Positions 49,540-63,556 of a stretch of 64,000 nt of DNA are shown piece by piece. How positions within the stretch are numbered: position 1 is the stretch's first letter; every line of letters starts with the position of its first letter. Both the position numbers and the translations under genes were made by a program. The notes beneath the pieces were generated by a model. That model was not told where the DNA came from, ran no database searches, and saw only the letters and a list, made by a program, of their open reading frames with translations. The DNA is from Takifugu bimaculatus (Eukaryota > Chordata > Actinopteri > Tetraodontiformes > Tetraodontidae). The stretch is from NCBI GenBank assembly GCA_004026145.2, contig CP034984.1:1833946-1897945 (forward strand), in the 5' to 3' direction.

Positions 49540-52500
49540 GGTTCCCAAAGATGACAGGCTTTCATCTGTTATAGAAAGCCCCATTACAGTGCAGAAGGCT
49601 TCAACCTCAATTATATGGAGAATGTATGGTGGTCAAGCTGCTAATGAAAATGGAGGAGAGCGTCGACTCCAGCAAACAGCCTCCTGTGAAAGATGGGGAA
49701 GAAATCTATTCTGCTTACGAGAAGCAGCACTTTTTCTCCTCAGATGGCCTCAGCTTTAATAGAGAGCTTACATACCTGGGAAGGGTGTTATTCAGGACAA
49801 AGCATCACGAAACATATTGAATGTGGCTTAATTGTGAAAATTGGGGAATAGGCTGTGTGAGCCTGTGTGTGCATGCGGTTCAGATGTGTTTTTCAGTGTG
49901 TGTTATTCTAAATGTAATTAAAAAGAAAGAAATCCAATTGAGGGTGGTTAAATTTGGAAGCAACATTAAAATCAGCTGAAATATGGACAGTTTTTACAGG
50001 AAAAAGTTGACAGAAACACGTATTTCCATCGAAAGATGCATTTAAGTATTGGACTTATTAGATATCATAGATATTATGTATGCATGAGACATGAATAAAA
50101 GTTACGCCAGGCAGCTGAAGTGGGTTTATTACATTTATTTTCTGATTGATGTTGATCTCCCACCCTCAGAGGGCTGAAATAAGCTATTTTAAACTATAAC
50201 AAAGTATTGTGTTAGATAATATCAGCATTGTTTACGCCACAGCTATCCTGTAATCGAACTCAATCAAGGCAAATGTGCTTCTCTGTTTAGTTTACCTGTG
50301 TCTAAGACAGCTATTGGTCCCGTTAATCATGTCCCATAAGTATTGGTGGAGGGAGACGCTCACATACACACAAAGAGGAAGAAAAATCCCACCTGGACGT
50401 AATGTCTGCTATTACCTAAAGCTGCTCAGGATGAAGAAAGAAAGATGCGGCGGCTCGGGTCAGAGCTGCCAAAGATCACGCTCGGGTTAATACAGCAAGC
50501 CGCAAGAGAGATGAAGATAAAAAAGGGAAGACAGGAAGGATTGAGATGGAGAAATAAGATTTAAGACTGTGCTGCGCTGCTTCAGACACCGTGCACTGAT
50601 GTGAGACTAACCTCTGGAGGAGAGGGAGCAGCGGGGTTCAGCGAGGTCGAGCCAGTTCGGGGTAGCCGCTGCCAGATCTCCGATGACGAGGGGAGGCTAC
50701 CGTTGATCTGTTTCAACACATGATGTCATAATCACGTTCACACCAGCCTGGGCCTTTCAGTCACCAGTATTTCTGCCGCGTTACGAGTGAAGTCGTCAGG
50801 TCTTTTATCAGAGTTGCCAGGCTAAAGGAGTCCCCTGCTGCGTGTGCCCCCCTCTGCCTCCATTTTAATGGGTAACTTTCTAAATGAATTAACCGTGAGG
50901 GGAGCAGCGATGGGGGGAAGCACTATTATCAACCAGCACAGCTGCTTATGCTGTTTTAATGCACCAGGTTCCTTTAATGACCCTCACGGCTTGTGGACAA
51001 CAGGCCGCAACAGGTTTCTGTATGGGGATGAAGCTGGAGGCACTTTTGAAGAGGTAATTGAAAATAAATGCCCTTGCTTTTGACCTTGGTGCATGTTTTG
51101 ATTGTTATTATTTTCCTCCCATTGCCTACAAAGATGCTGCTCTAAGAGACAGAGTTGGAGTCGAGGAGGCTGGTGTTTAAGTGGCCTCTCTTTAAGCCCT
51201 CACCATTATCCTCTCTGTCCAGCAGCTCAATTAGCCACTAAAGGTTAGAGAGTAATAAAAAGAATTTAAAGAGAGATGACAAGGTCAGACCAAGCATGTT
51301 TGCCATCTCTTCCCATCGAGCGAGCTGGCCGAACCCACGTGCAACCATATGCTGTGTGTGATATGAAGCAGTGGGGGGCAGATGGCCTTAAGGGGGGGGG
51401 GCAGCAATCTTCCCTGCTGGGCCCCAAACTGGGTGGCTGCTGAATGCAGTGTTTCAGCCTCCTGTGTGCAGCCTGGTTTGCGGGATACCCTGGCCGGGTG
51501 ACAGATCAGCAAATTCAAACTTGCAACACAGCCTAAAAAGTAGGTTTAATCAGGGTTAAGGAAGAGTCTCGGGCAGGTGGAAGACAGGCAGGTAGCCAGG
51601 CCGATGGGCAAACAGCCAGAGTGGCAGCCGTAGCGTCTGAAGATGGAAGGGAGGAGCGATGAGAGGACCTGTTAATCCACACGCCACAGCATCTCCTCTG
51701 TGGAGCCGTGCGCGTTTTGAACTTTTCAGGGAGAGGAAGGTGAGGAACGATCGGCCACTCTGTAAATGTCAGCGAATCCGAGCGGCGCCAGCCCCGACAG
51801 CCTCGTGCCTCCCCCTGCCACTCACTCCGTCCTGCTGTTTATTTTCTCATCTCTTCCCCCCATCCTCTGTGTCCTGCACTCTTTCACCCCTCTATTATTG
51901 TCTTTTACCTCCACCTCACCGGCGCCTGGGGGAAAATAGCACATCCCCTAATAGTCAAGGCTAGGTTAGGCTATATGGTTCATTCTTTTTTCCTCTTCAT
52001 TTCTCAGCATCTCCGCTGAACCTGAATCCACACATCCCCTCCGTCACGCATTACTCACTTTCATTGACCATATAGGATTCCTTCTCCCCAGCTTCATTTA
52101 TCCCTAATTTACTATCCTACGGTTGCTCTACTTGTAATTAGATTTTTTTTTCTCCTCTTGTGGGGAGTTGTTGCTGTTTTATTTCGTTCTTCAAAAACAT
52201 TTTTAATTTCCGGGGGAATCATCACGGGAGGGTCCCTTCATTTAATTTGGGTGGAAATTAATTTGTCAATGTGAGAAATAGGATGCTCGCTAATCTGGTT
52301 CGGCCAGCTTGTAGCCGGCGCCGCCATAGGCCCACCGTCACTCTGCTTTACGCCTTTGAGCAGAATAGAGGAGACAAATGACAAGAGCGCCGCCTTTTTA
52401 CAATAGCGTCAAGATGAGATCACACATAAAGATGCACTTCCTTGACCTCAGCCCCCAGGGAGCATACAGGGGCTTCTACGGGGTTCAGACCAGGAACCTT

Positions 52501-55260
52501 CTGGTCACGTCTCTGTACTTTCAGGCAACACTCTCTAAAGGAGAATGATGTGACCAATGAAGACAACAAGAAATAGGAAAGATGAGCGAGTCTGAATCAA
52601 AATGTCTGGGACCCAGAAATATTTTTGTATTTTTTTTCCTAATGCAGGCTTTAGAGCCCTTGTAAGAATGGAAGCACTCAGACGGTCTTAATCATAACCC
52701 ACTCAGAGGATAGTTCCCATGCTGGAGCACACTGCTGCAAAAAGGCGCTCATTGCTGCAGAAGCGACGCTCTGCCTGGCTGGGTTTTAATACCCATGCGA
52801 TGGTTTTAGGGGGAAACTTGCACTCAGAATCCAAAATGAAGTGTGAATAAATTGTGTGGCATTGTGGGGGACAGGTTCTTGTATTTATAGCCTACTCGAT
52901 GGTCGTCAGGTCAGGCTGTCAGTGCACTCCTGTCCCCATACCAACATGTACCGAGAGACAACGGCGTTGCACTGTGGCCCAGCTCAAAGTGTGAAAACAT
53001 GTATCCTTCGTTAGCGACGCTGCGCTTGCTCCTGTTTTTACATTCTGATGACTTGGATGTTGTGAAAACAGCAGGGTTGTAAGATGCAGTCAAAGCAGAA
53101 TAATTGATTAAAGCACAATATTATGTCCCTCTGTTGTGTCCCGTCCCTGCCAGCCATCTCTTCTCTCGGGCCTTCGGGCTTTTGTGTGTTTGTCTGAGAT
53201 ATGGACCGGGTCACCACCCACTCTGCCCGTTCCTCTGTAGTCCGCCCACTTCTCACGCACTCTGAACAAATTGATTTGGGTGTTGATTATTCAGGGGGCA
53301 TATTTCATAACTTTTGACTCGTCACCTCCCACTTCTGCTGCGAACCCCTCCGCCCTCGCCCTGCAGGATGCGTCTGAAGGAGGCCCGTGGGCGGTGTCGT
53401 TCCAGGCAACCTTTCTCCTCGGGGAGCTGCTTAAAGTGCCCAGGCGTGACCGAGAGGCACGGATATGAAGACAGAGAGGATCTGCTGCGAACAGAATCCT
53501 TATTTTCCCTTAGAACAAAGGCAAACAGTCACATCCGACTGTTTCTCCCATCAGAGTTGATGAGGTTTATGTTCTTTTCAGTCGCATAATGCTCGCAGCG
53601 ACAAATCACACTTATGTATTGACTCACACGCAGTGATTGTGTTAACTTGCGAGCATTTGATTATTTGTGCCATTCCTGTATGCATGAAGGCGCACAGAAG
53701 GCAGCACGAGCCTGCGCCAGATCTATGTATACTAATAACGAGTACTCAAGAAAACGATGTGACACTGAGCGATAAAGCATTCATCACAGGGACGCGAGCC
53801 GAGGCACAGCTGCAGGCACACTCTCACTGGTTATTAATAAATATGATCTTCACTGCAAAAGACTAATCGACTCCTGTGCTAGCATGTCAAATTCTCTTCC
53901 CCCTGAAGATTAGCATAGTTGGAAAAGTAATAATCCCACAAAATGACCATATCTAGGGATCAGACGTATCCACCATTGATTTACAGTGCAGGGCTGCAGC
54001 AGCGGTGCAGCTCTTTAAGGCAGGGGTGTCACTAACTCCAGATTATTTGATTTATTATTTACTTCGGGAAAAAGGGAGATTTATTTAGGACACGGTTAGA
54101 GATTCCGTGAATTAATAATTCTTTCCAGCTAGCCATTCGGCCAACACTCAGTTCAAAGTTTTGGACATAAACTCCCTTTTTTCAGATGTCCGTATAAGGC
54201 TTTAAAAAATGGATATTAAAAAATTCTGCAATTTAAACCATCAACAATCACAGCCACTCTCATCAAACTCTTAATAGCCGGCAAGAGAAGAGCAATAAGC
54301 AAAAATGAGCTATAAAGTAAATGAGTGTTATAAAGAGGAAATGAGACACTCGTGATTAATTAACTGCTCCTCATCCTCACAAGGCCGGAATAATCCCGCG
54401 CCTCCGTGCAAGGGTTTGCTCTCGTTCAGCCCAGTGAAGGCATGAAACATAGATCAAGAGGAAAGTTGCAGCGGGAGGGTGTATTATGTCGGCCTGTGGT
54501 TGATTGCTGTGAAACCAGAGAAATGGTGAGGAGTAGGAATGGCTTTGGGGAATATTTATGATGCATTTCATCCTCTTGATGTGCCCATGCCTTATATCAT
54601 GCAAATGAATATGTCCAAATGTATCTAGAATTCTTAAAAAGTGCCACTTTCGCTCTGTGCTCCACTCTTGAGCCCTTTTTAGTTGTTATGTTTGCATCAG
54701 ACCATGCAAACCCCTGCTTCCTTTAATCAGAGAAGCTAGCAGATTCATCTCTGTCGCACAGGAACTCATCTCCTCTCCTCTGCTATTCTTTCATCAAACT
54801 TCATCCTTTTCCTTCTGCTTCTTTCCCCCGACGGCCTCCTGACGCTCTAATCTCCCTCCTCCCTCAGGCTTCTACCATCCACTCTCACCTGGCACCATCA
54901 CCACAGCCAGCTGGGCTCCTCTCAGGTATCTCCCGGGGAGGGGGGGGCGAGGTCTGTCTGGTGGTATATGCACCATAATCACTGTACACATTAGCTTTAT
55001 TCATGTTTATTATGCAAATTTACATTGATTTGTAGTTTTCCCATTGACCTTGTATGTAATGAGTTGAACAGACCATTAATCAGTTGTTGGGTGGCCTAGC
55101 ATGTTTAATAGCCTCGGCTTTACTATGACCATGTAATGGGGGTGTGTGCAGATAATGATCACCCACACAGTTAGCGTGCTTGCACCTGTTGTTGATTGCT
55201 TCTTAAGATTACGTGTGTGTCCTGGTAATAGTCACGTATGCTGCTGCACCATCTGACTGA

Positions 55261-55279
55261 CGTGTGTGTGTGTGTGTGT
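55261..55279. repeat. Short (GT)n microsatellite
   Basis: About nine GT units. Confidence 0.9.
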
Positions 55280-56041
55280 CATCACGTGCTCATTGCTTGT
55301 GTTTTTTGACATTATTGCAATAGCTAAATTGCTCCCATCAGGACAACTGAACTAGAGGTCTAACTACGGTAACCAGTGTGGTTGGGTGAGGCCTCTCTGT
55401 GGGTCTGGTATGGCTGGTCTAGGTGGTCATCCGAGGACAGTGAAGGACATCTTAGAACTACACATACACAGAGACTTGAAGTAAAAACTCCGGGTGAGAG
55501 GGTTAATTGTGGCGGACAGATGATTTAGTGGCTGATTCTAGGAGGAGATTCCTCCGTGGTGCCAGCCAGGAAGGAGCCAAAGAGCCAGCAAGGTAGAGAT
55601 GAGCAGGAGACGCTGCCCCGGTCGTTTGATGGAGAGGTGGCGTGAGACAGGAGCCCTGCTTATAAACCTCTGTTTCTGTGCACACGGGCGCGAACGCACG
55701 CACTGAGCGGCCGGCAGATTAAATGCGCTGCAGGTTGTGTGAGAGCAGACTGAACAAGCGGGATGTTGAGTCAGAGTGTAAGCCGCGGGGCAGCCGGGGC
55801 TTCCTCTGCCACTAAGTCTGCCACTGATCTCATTTCTCCACAGATGGACTCCTAACACACTCCCATCAGGGGACAAATATATTCTCCCTCTGTCTATTTT
55901 CCTCACATCCCTGCACCAACAATTCATTCTCTTTATTCGTCCCTCACTCCCCTTCTCTTTGCTCTCCGTGCAGCCCTTTGTCTCCCGCCTCTATTATTCT
56001 CCCGTCTTTCTTTTTCGTTTCACTCACACGTCTTTTCTGCA

Positions 56042-56072
<31 letters not shown>

Positions 56073-56078
56073 GTGTGA
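56042..56078. repeat. (TG)n microsatellite
   Basis: TG array with one CG interruption. Confidence 0.95.
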
Positions 56079-57439
56079 CTCTTCCCAGCCATCGCTACAT
56101 CTGGTGTCAGACCACACACACGCCATTACCTCCCCGTGCTTTGATCAGTCACGGCCAACAGGTGCCGTAAATTGTGTCCCCTGGCCATCGGCTACCGCGG
56201 CGTCCTCCATTTGCCTTCTTTTCCAGGCCCCCTCCCCCCGCCGCCACCTTCGCGTCGCTCTTCCTCCTCGCCCTCCCTGCTGCTTAACTCTGGCTTCTTG
56301 CCCCACATTGGCGGCGAAGCAAAACCGGCTGCGTCTGGGAGCCCATCATTCATCCATCCTGTCACATCCGCAGCTTGGCTGGTCTCAGACAAATAGCATC
56401 ACGCCAGATAATACAGCCGCAGCCAGAAAAGAGCCAGACAAATGGTCCCCTCTGTGCTGACTTAATGGTCCTGCCTCCCGCTTGTCCAGGAGACAAAGCT
56501 CGACCCAGGAACACAACCATCAGCCTCGAAAGACGACGACCTATAAGTCTCGAGTGAACACGACACGCTCGCCCCAGCGAGAGCCGAAGAGACGCCTGTT
56601 CAAATTGTGCGTACACGATATGTGACTGTGACATAATGGAGTACAAAACAGTTAATCACATTTCAAATCCCCAATCAGATCCCACGGAAACGGTAGCAGC
56701 TGTAACACGAGCCGGTTTTGTTCTGCAGGAGAGGAAACGATAATTAAAACGGGTCTCTGCCAGTCCTGTAGCGTGCGCCGAGGAGCCGCATGAATCGGCG
56801 CGGTGGCATTTCGCTTTCCACTCCCCAAATGGCATTTTTCAGGATTTCATCCGTGAGTTTGTTTGAAGCAGCCGTGGTATTTTGGACAGCGTGTCTTTAT
56901 CGCGTCAGATTCTATTTTCAATTCAGTGACATTTCTGTCAATGCAAAAACCCTCTTTGGATGGGCAGGTTGCACGTCGGGGGCCTTTCGGAGGCCGGGTC
57001 TGGAAGCAGCGCGGAGGGTAGCTTTTCATTCACCTGTGTCCGTTCCCGTTTGTGTTTCATAAGCAGGCTCAGTGCGGGATAAGAACAACAAATTTAAAAA
57101 TGAATTGACATTAACGATGATGTAGTTTCATTAGCGCGTTTTCTGCGACAGCAAATTACAAGTGATGATGCAACACGAGTGTTTAATTAAAGGGTGGACA
57201 AGACAGAGCGCCATCAGCTGCTATTTGACGGTCAACACTTCAAATAAACATGTTTCCGTATTAGTGGGCAGTAGAATTTCAATTTAAACATAATCGGACT
57301 TGTTGACGGGCTCATCGAAGGTGCCGGGCTAATAATGGGATTCATATTGGAGCAGCCAATTAAAAAACAGCTACACCGGGAGCAGAATACACAGGAAACG
57401 ATCATCTATAGATCTTTTCCCTCAGAGGCCACCCAGCTC

Positions 57440-57830
57440 AGGAGGGTGGCGTCCACGCCGCCGTACACTGTATATCTGGCAGCAGCGCGGCGTCGCCATG
57501 ACTGCTGACTGCGTCTCCCTGTGACGTCCTCTCCCGCTCCCCTCCATCGTGGCGACTGTTGTCATCTCGTCTCCTCCAGCGTAGTGAGTCAGTGTGTGAT
57601 GTTGGATGTCTGCTGACAGCGTGTCCGATGACTCACGTCGGGGTGGTGCTGCTGTCCCAGCACATCTCAGTATCCACCCTCTCCTTCCTCCTTCTCTGCC
57701 TCTGCGTCATTCTTGGGGCCGCGCCTGACCCGGCGCGTGCACGGGGCACTGGCGTCGCCGTTGGAAGGGCCGCATATTCGTGGCGTGCAGCGCTGTTTCA
57801 TTGTTTGCGTGCACGCTTCTGTTGCTGATA
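57440..57830. promoter_or_regulatory. CpG-dense block, possible CpG island or unmethylated element
   Basis: CpG is clearly concentrated here compared with most of the window. I count seven CpG in 57481-57540 and ten in 57721-57780. The middle part (about 57600-57700) is less dense. No transcript start, TATA box or coding exon is recognised next to it. It lies inside the presumed PACRG downstream intron, so it may be an intronic enhancer, an unannotated promoter, or only local composition. Confidence 0.35.
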
Positions 57831-60800
57831 ACTTAAAGGCTCCAGTTTTACCACCTGAGAACGAGGAAGCTGGCTCCACACACACATACACACACACCTC
57901 TGTCTGTTTTATGTAAATACCGCGCTTAAACACTCCTGCTTTAAAGGGCTCAGGCCCTCGTAAAGCTTGACAGACCCGAGGCTGCGCCGCTGCTTGTAAA
58001 CTCTACTGTTAATGGGTGTCTCCGCCGCGTCCTGTCAGCCGTACAACCTTCCCTTCGTCCTTCTGGACTCAAGTAGACAAGGAAACTGAGACGGTAACAT
58101 CAAGAAAGATGTATTTCACGTCACGTCCTTTAGCGAGCTGAAAGCCAAAATCAATAAAAAGGCAAACGGCGTCTCTTTTCTCTTTGTTTTCAGTTGTTAG
58201 CCTTTGTGTTTATTAATGCAGCTGTTTTTCTTATTTCCGTCATAAGGAACCATCGTCTTCTCCTGCTGGCCTCAGACTTGGCACTGGCCTGTCCTGACAC
58301 GCCGTCCTCTCGGTGCCATTGTCATTGTTGAGGCTAAGTTCTTTTAATCATACCACCGTCCCTACTCACTGTGATTTACGAGCCCTTTGAATCCATAGGC
58401 ATCCACTCCAGCCGATTGCATTAAAGAGATAAATAACGCGGCCAATAAAAGTGCCGTGAGTAGGCCGAATTGGCCCTGGGACGCTCATCGTCCATTTGGT
58501 GCAGTAAGCAATAGATGGGGTGAGCCGAAGGAGGCGTGGGGCTTTTAGTGGAAGGTTTTTTAGGGGTTATATCGTGATTGGTGGTGGAGGTGATGTCATG
58601 TCATCCATCTTAGAGAGCCACTTCATTAGGCTAATGGAAGGGCTGGACCGTTCACCGCTCGCTCCTGTACGTGTGTGTGTGCGGGGATGGGTGTGTGTCC
58701 TTCCATTGATGGCAGCTTCCAAGGCTAAAGTGGTTATGAAGACTCAAATCATCTTAGTTTTCAGGCCCATCACCGCCTGTGGACGCGAGCGCTTGTGTCT
58801 TGAGCGGGAGCGTGTTGAGACTTCCACGGCGTTTGGTCATGACATTGTTTTTGCTGTGCGTTCATGTAAGGAACTCAAGCGAACCTAATTCCTTTGATGT
58901 TTCAACCGCCGTCAGTTTTTTTACTTCAAAAATGTGGAGCGGCGAGAGGCTACTCGCCACGCTTTAGGCTAATATCAGTGATAGGCTTTGATTTGTCGCT
59001 GACTTAAATTAGCGCGTCACTTCAAATGTTCCTCTTGCGTTGAGCGAAGAGGAAGAACGGGGCGCTCTTTGGATCTGCTGCAGCGCCTGGCCTCCTCTCA
59101 TTTCTCCATCTACCGTCAGATCTGCCGTCTGGAGGTGGGCTGTCCTTACGATTCGTCCGGGTCCACTCCTCCCGTTGTCGCCCGTCCCACCTTTGACAAC
59201 CTGTTTAATCTAATTCCTTAGGTTTTTTTCCAGAGAAGGTCTACTTGGGCCTGGCTTTGTCACACCTTAAGCCTCTTCGATTCCTCCGCTGTGGCGAAAA
59301 CTTTTATAAAAAAAACTTTTTTTTAATATTAAAGCAAAAACTTAAGCTGCCTCCACAGTAGTTTCACAGGACATAAATTCAGCGTTCCATTAATCTATCT
59401 GCACGCTGTGATTATCCTCTCTGTAAAGTGGTGGCGTATGCATAAACGAAGGCGTTAATGAAACACAATAACGACACTGTCCAATCTGCTCTCTAATGTT
59501 TCATTCAGTAGCTTCTGATTTCCAAGGAAAGTAAAACTGAAGAAAAACTGCAACAAAAACCAGCTCAGTAATTACCAAACCTAAACATATGGCCTCCGTA
59601 TCCATTAAAATGTGTAAATTAGAGGCGTAGCTTAATAAGGTGCTGAATTCCACAAGCATGGCACCTGCTGCCAGAGCAAAGGTGCACCAGCCAAGCTGTT
59701 TCCTCTGAATATTCATCTCTTCTCGTGTTCCTAAGGTCGTCCGCCACCCAGAAAGGGAATAAAATATCCCCTGCTTTTATTTATTATTCCTGACAGCCAT
59801 TAATTTGATATCTCCATATGCAAAGATCTGAAGAGCTAATGGCGCCCTGACATTTTCAGGCGCGCGCGGCCAGGAAAGAGATGATGCTTATCGGATTTCT
59901 GTCAAACACGTCGGAAATCAAAAGGCGCGTTTCTGATGTCAGTTCCGAGTAAACATTCATCAGCTCCGTGTAATAAGACCCGACAATAATGGGTGCTGAC
60001 GTAACCCGCGTGTCACAAGAAACAAGCTAGGTGATTGAAATAGCTTGATGCGATGTGGGTCAGCGTAGGCGTGCGCCAGGAGGTGGGTTTGCACCTCTCC
60101 ATAAGACACTAGTGAGACCTCCTGTAATTGTGTCCGTCTCCTGGTTCAGCGCCAGGAGCGGCGTGCTCGCACGTGTACGGCCGACTTTGCATTTCAAAGT
60201 GGTGCGCTTGCTTGGCCCGTGTGGCCTTTCTCGTGTGTCCCTGGTGCGGATCGATTTTGTGCCTAGCCAGCAGCCCACCACTAACCTTGAGGCACGCGGC
60301 GTAATGAGATCGCATCTGACGGCATCGACTCGCGCCAGACAGCGCCGCCACTCTCCTCCCAGCAGGGGAGAGACAAAGACGGGCAGAGCGTTAAAGGCTA
60401 GGTCCTCTGTGAGGAGAGCATTTACTGGGTTTCAGGAAATGGACTCCAGCCTTTCAGGGTGCTGGATGCAGACAGCTGCAGCTGCTGCGGGTGCAGCACA
60501 GTTGAACTGGAAGTTAAGATTTTGGATCGGTGCTCAGTTCTGAACAGCTGGGATGAGAATTGAGGCCGTAGAAGCCCTTTGCGACCAAGAACATGTTTCC
60601 TAATTGGGAAATAACTAAAAAGTTGCAGCCCGGCTGAACCTCCAGGCAACGAGCGGTCGCCGTGATACGACACTTTTAGAGCTGTGATGAGCATACTAAA
60701 GCAAATTTGCAGTACTGCGATTGGACGTGATGGCGCAGGGATAACCATTATCTGAGCGCCGGTAATTGAAACAATAATGGACATGTTAACAGCTTGGAAA

Positions 60801-63530
60801 ATAGCATTGATCCATCATCCACAGTAAGACGTGCCCTCTTTGTACATTAATGCCATGACTAAATGCTGCAAACTGATATTGTTCCCGGTCACGGCTCGGT
60901 CTTGATGGCTAATTGGAAAAGAAATGGGCAAGAAAGGAGTTTTGTGAGACATGGGAGAGTGATTTCACCACTGTCTGAGTGTTCCACTGAATCGCTTCCA
61001 CCGCCGGGGATTTCCAAGGAATGATGAGACAAAGCTGCGGCACGGAAGTGTCCAATTGAGTTCAATTCCTTTAAATCTATGTACTGATGTAGACCAGGAA
61101 CTCAGATCGATTGAAATCTGTTAGTTCTGGGGCTGCCTCCTCAGCAGATTGCATCTTAACTTTGCGTTCTTGCTGCAGTCTGACCTTGACGCCTCGCTGA
61201 GGCCCAGCTTTCACCGGGCCAAAATGGCAGCGAGCTGCAGCGGGTCTGTGGAGACAGCACAGCTCGACCCGATAAACACGTGGAAAATGAGATCGCTGAC
61301 CTACAGGAAAGGTTATCCCTCAGTGAGCAAGGGCAACAGGAAAATGTCGGCCTGTGGACTTTCCTGTTCTGCTTGTGCTCGCATGCGTTTGAGCGGCGCT
61401 GCTAAAGTTGCACTTATTGCTGCTAAAAGTGTTGAACTGAAATGCTGAGTGCAAACAGAAGCAACAGAGTGCCAATGGGCCCAGCTCCAGATTTGGGTGT
61501 GTGCATGATGGTGTAGGTGGGGCGCAGCTGTTCTGCCCGTCAGGTTCTGGCTGATCCATTAAGGTAAAAGGGGGGTTGTGGACTCTGATAACCATGAAAC
61601 GATCAGTCGCTGTTCATAACCACGAGTCTCTCATACATACCTGACAGGCAGATTGTTTTCCCCCGTTTGGCCTTTTGACCCTGTCTTGGATGTTGTGTCC
61701 CACTTAAGCTTATTGCCCTATCGCAGCAGACACCGCTGGTTCAGTACAAACACACGCGTGCAAACGTCACACACACACCTGGGCTCACCCACCTCGCCGC
61801 CAAGCGTCTTCTAATGAGAGGTCTGTTTGCCTGTCTCACTGTGAGGCCCTTTAATTAGAGCCCTGCTGTTAGGCGTAGACCTCCTCCGGCGGCCCCATCC
61901 ACTCCAAACACCTTCTCACACGTATGCACAGAATGTCCCACTCCTTTCTATACATTCCTGCCGCCTTCAACGCGCAGCCATGTGTTGCAATAAACCACTG
62001 GTGGCAGCAGCGTTGACGTCTTGACGCGTAATGCCGAAGGAAGGACAGAAGCTCAAACCGAGTGGCCGCTGCTAATTTTCTCCACAGATCATAATCCAGG
62101 CAGACCTCCATGGGAGGGGGGTACGTCTCCGTTGCTCCTAAAGTTTTCACACGCCAACAGCAGTGACGTAACGCAGACAACCGTGACGGCAGTTTGAAGT
62201 TCCTCTGATGCACCAATGTGTTTGCTGCAACTGCCTGAACATCAGGGATTTTTAAGGTTGCAGCCTCGCTGTCATGCATCTCTGTCTACTAGTCTGCTAC
62301 TGATCTGGAACAGAAAATTGGGTTTTTAGATAAAAGCAGGAAGGGGGAAGTCTGTGGTTAAAGGCAGGAATGACCCCCCCACCCCCCCTTCCCGGCTGTG
62401 CAGCTTTGGTGAGATTCCTCTGACACAAACCGCTTTTAACCCGAGTTTTTACACTTCCCTTTATAAACAAGGCCAGACCCGGCCTCGCACGCATCAATTC
62501 TGCTCTGCATCTGGCTGCTTGGATCAAACAGCTATTGTGTTGTGGGGGGGCTTTGCTTTAAGCTGCTTTCATGAGGCACTTCCAGCCCGAAGGTCGGCGT
62601 GATTAGAAACAATGGCAGGTGTGTTGATTTTCTGTCGAATCGGGCCTGGAATTCAGCGCTAAATTTCCCAAAGCCGCTGCAGCTTGTGAGTCGGTGTCAC
62701 CCTGTCCCTGGTGGAGGAGGGGATTACAGTCAGGGGGCGCACACATAACTCATGCCAAACCCGACAGGAAACTTAAGATTGTGCTTACAGTACAGCTCTG
62801 TTGTGGTCTGATAACCACCCATCAGCAGCCGCTAAATATCCCCTTCTCAAATCTGCCGTCCACATGTGTGAAAGTGGTTGAGCAGAGCCTCTCACAAGCT
62901 TCTGTGGGACCTTGACTTGGCTGGATGTGGGACCACGGGTTGTTGAGAGCTGTGGGACATGCGGGGCGACGCACGCGTCGCTACGCTGTACGCCTGCATG
63001 TGTGAAAGGGCTCCCTACACAATATGGACGCCAGTTGATGTGGTGTGTTGATGTAGTTTACCTTCACTATCGCAGTTGCTGCTTCCTTCCTTCCTCTGCC
63101 TCTGCATTGACCCTTCCTCTTCCTCAGAGGAACAAACAGCCGGCCATCGCCCCCCCCCCCGTTCACAGGATGAGAGTTTTTATTATGATTGTTTTTAAAG
63201 ATTTTTACCCCCCACACACCCCTCGCTGTGCTCAGAGTTGCGGATATTGCCTAAAGCTGGCGAAATAAAGAGGGAGGAAAAAGGAGAAGAGCGAAAAAGA
63301 GAAGTTATTTTGCTGAAGGACATTTGCAGAGGCAGCTTTGAATGCCCCGCCCTCACCCCCCCAAACCGTCTCCTCACTTTTGTGCTCTTTAAATATTGAG
63401 AATTATTGCAAATTCCTCTGCCCCCAGCCCCACCCCCAGCCCCTTCCTTTTGATGCTCCTGGCCTCCCAGCAGCGCAGCAATAGAAATGCACTTTGAAGG
63501 ACTGAAACTCCCAGTGTTGCAACAGTAACA

Positions 63531-63556
63531 CCCCCCCCCCCCCCCCCCCCACCCCC
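63531..63556. repeat. Poly-C tract (C20-A-C5)
   Basis: Twenty C, one A, then five C. It is the longest homopolymer in the window. Long G frames on the minus strand come from this tract and are artefacts. Confidence 0.9.

Noticed and set aside
51059..51083. Segment reading FEEVIENK considered as a possible PACRG C-terminal exon
   Set aside because: It does not match the expected conserved PACRG C-terminus and has no acceptor in the right phase.
55978..56460. 160-codon open frame on the + strand
   Set aside because: It crosses the (TG)n array at 56042-56078, which yields a Cys-Val run, and is otherwise low-complexity Pro/Ser/Leu. Treated as non-coding.
59501..59716. 71-codon minus-strand frame with hydrophobic segments
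   Set aside because: It resembles a small membrane protein by hydrophobicity only, with no homologue recognised. AT-rich non-coding DNA often gives such frames.
60055..60543. 162-codon open frame on the + strand
   Set aside because: It lies in a CpG-rich stretch where stops are rarer. It has no recognisable domain, a run of Ala near its end and no splice or promoter context. Probably a chance frame.
61869..62279. 136-codon minus-strand frame
   Set aside because: There is no recognisable family, codon pattern or splice context. It is composition-driven in the CpG-richer domain.
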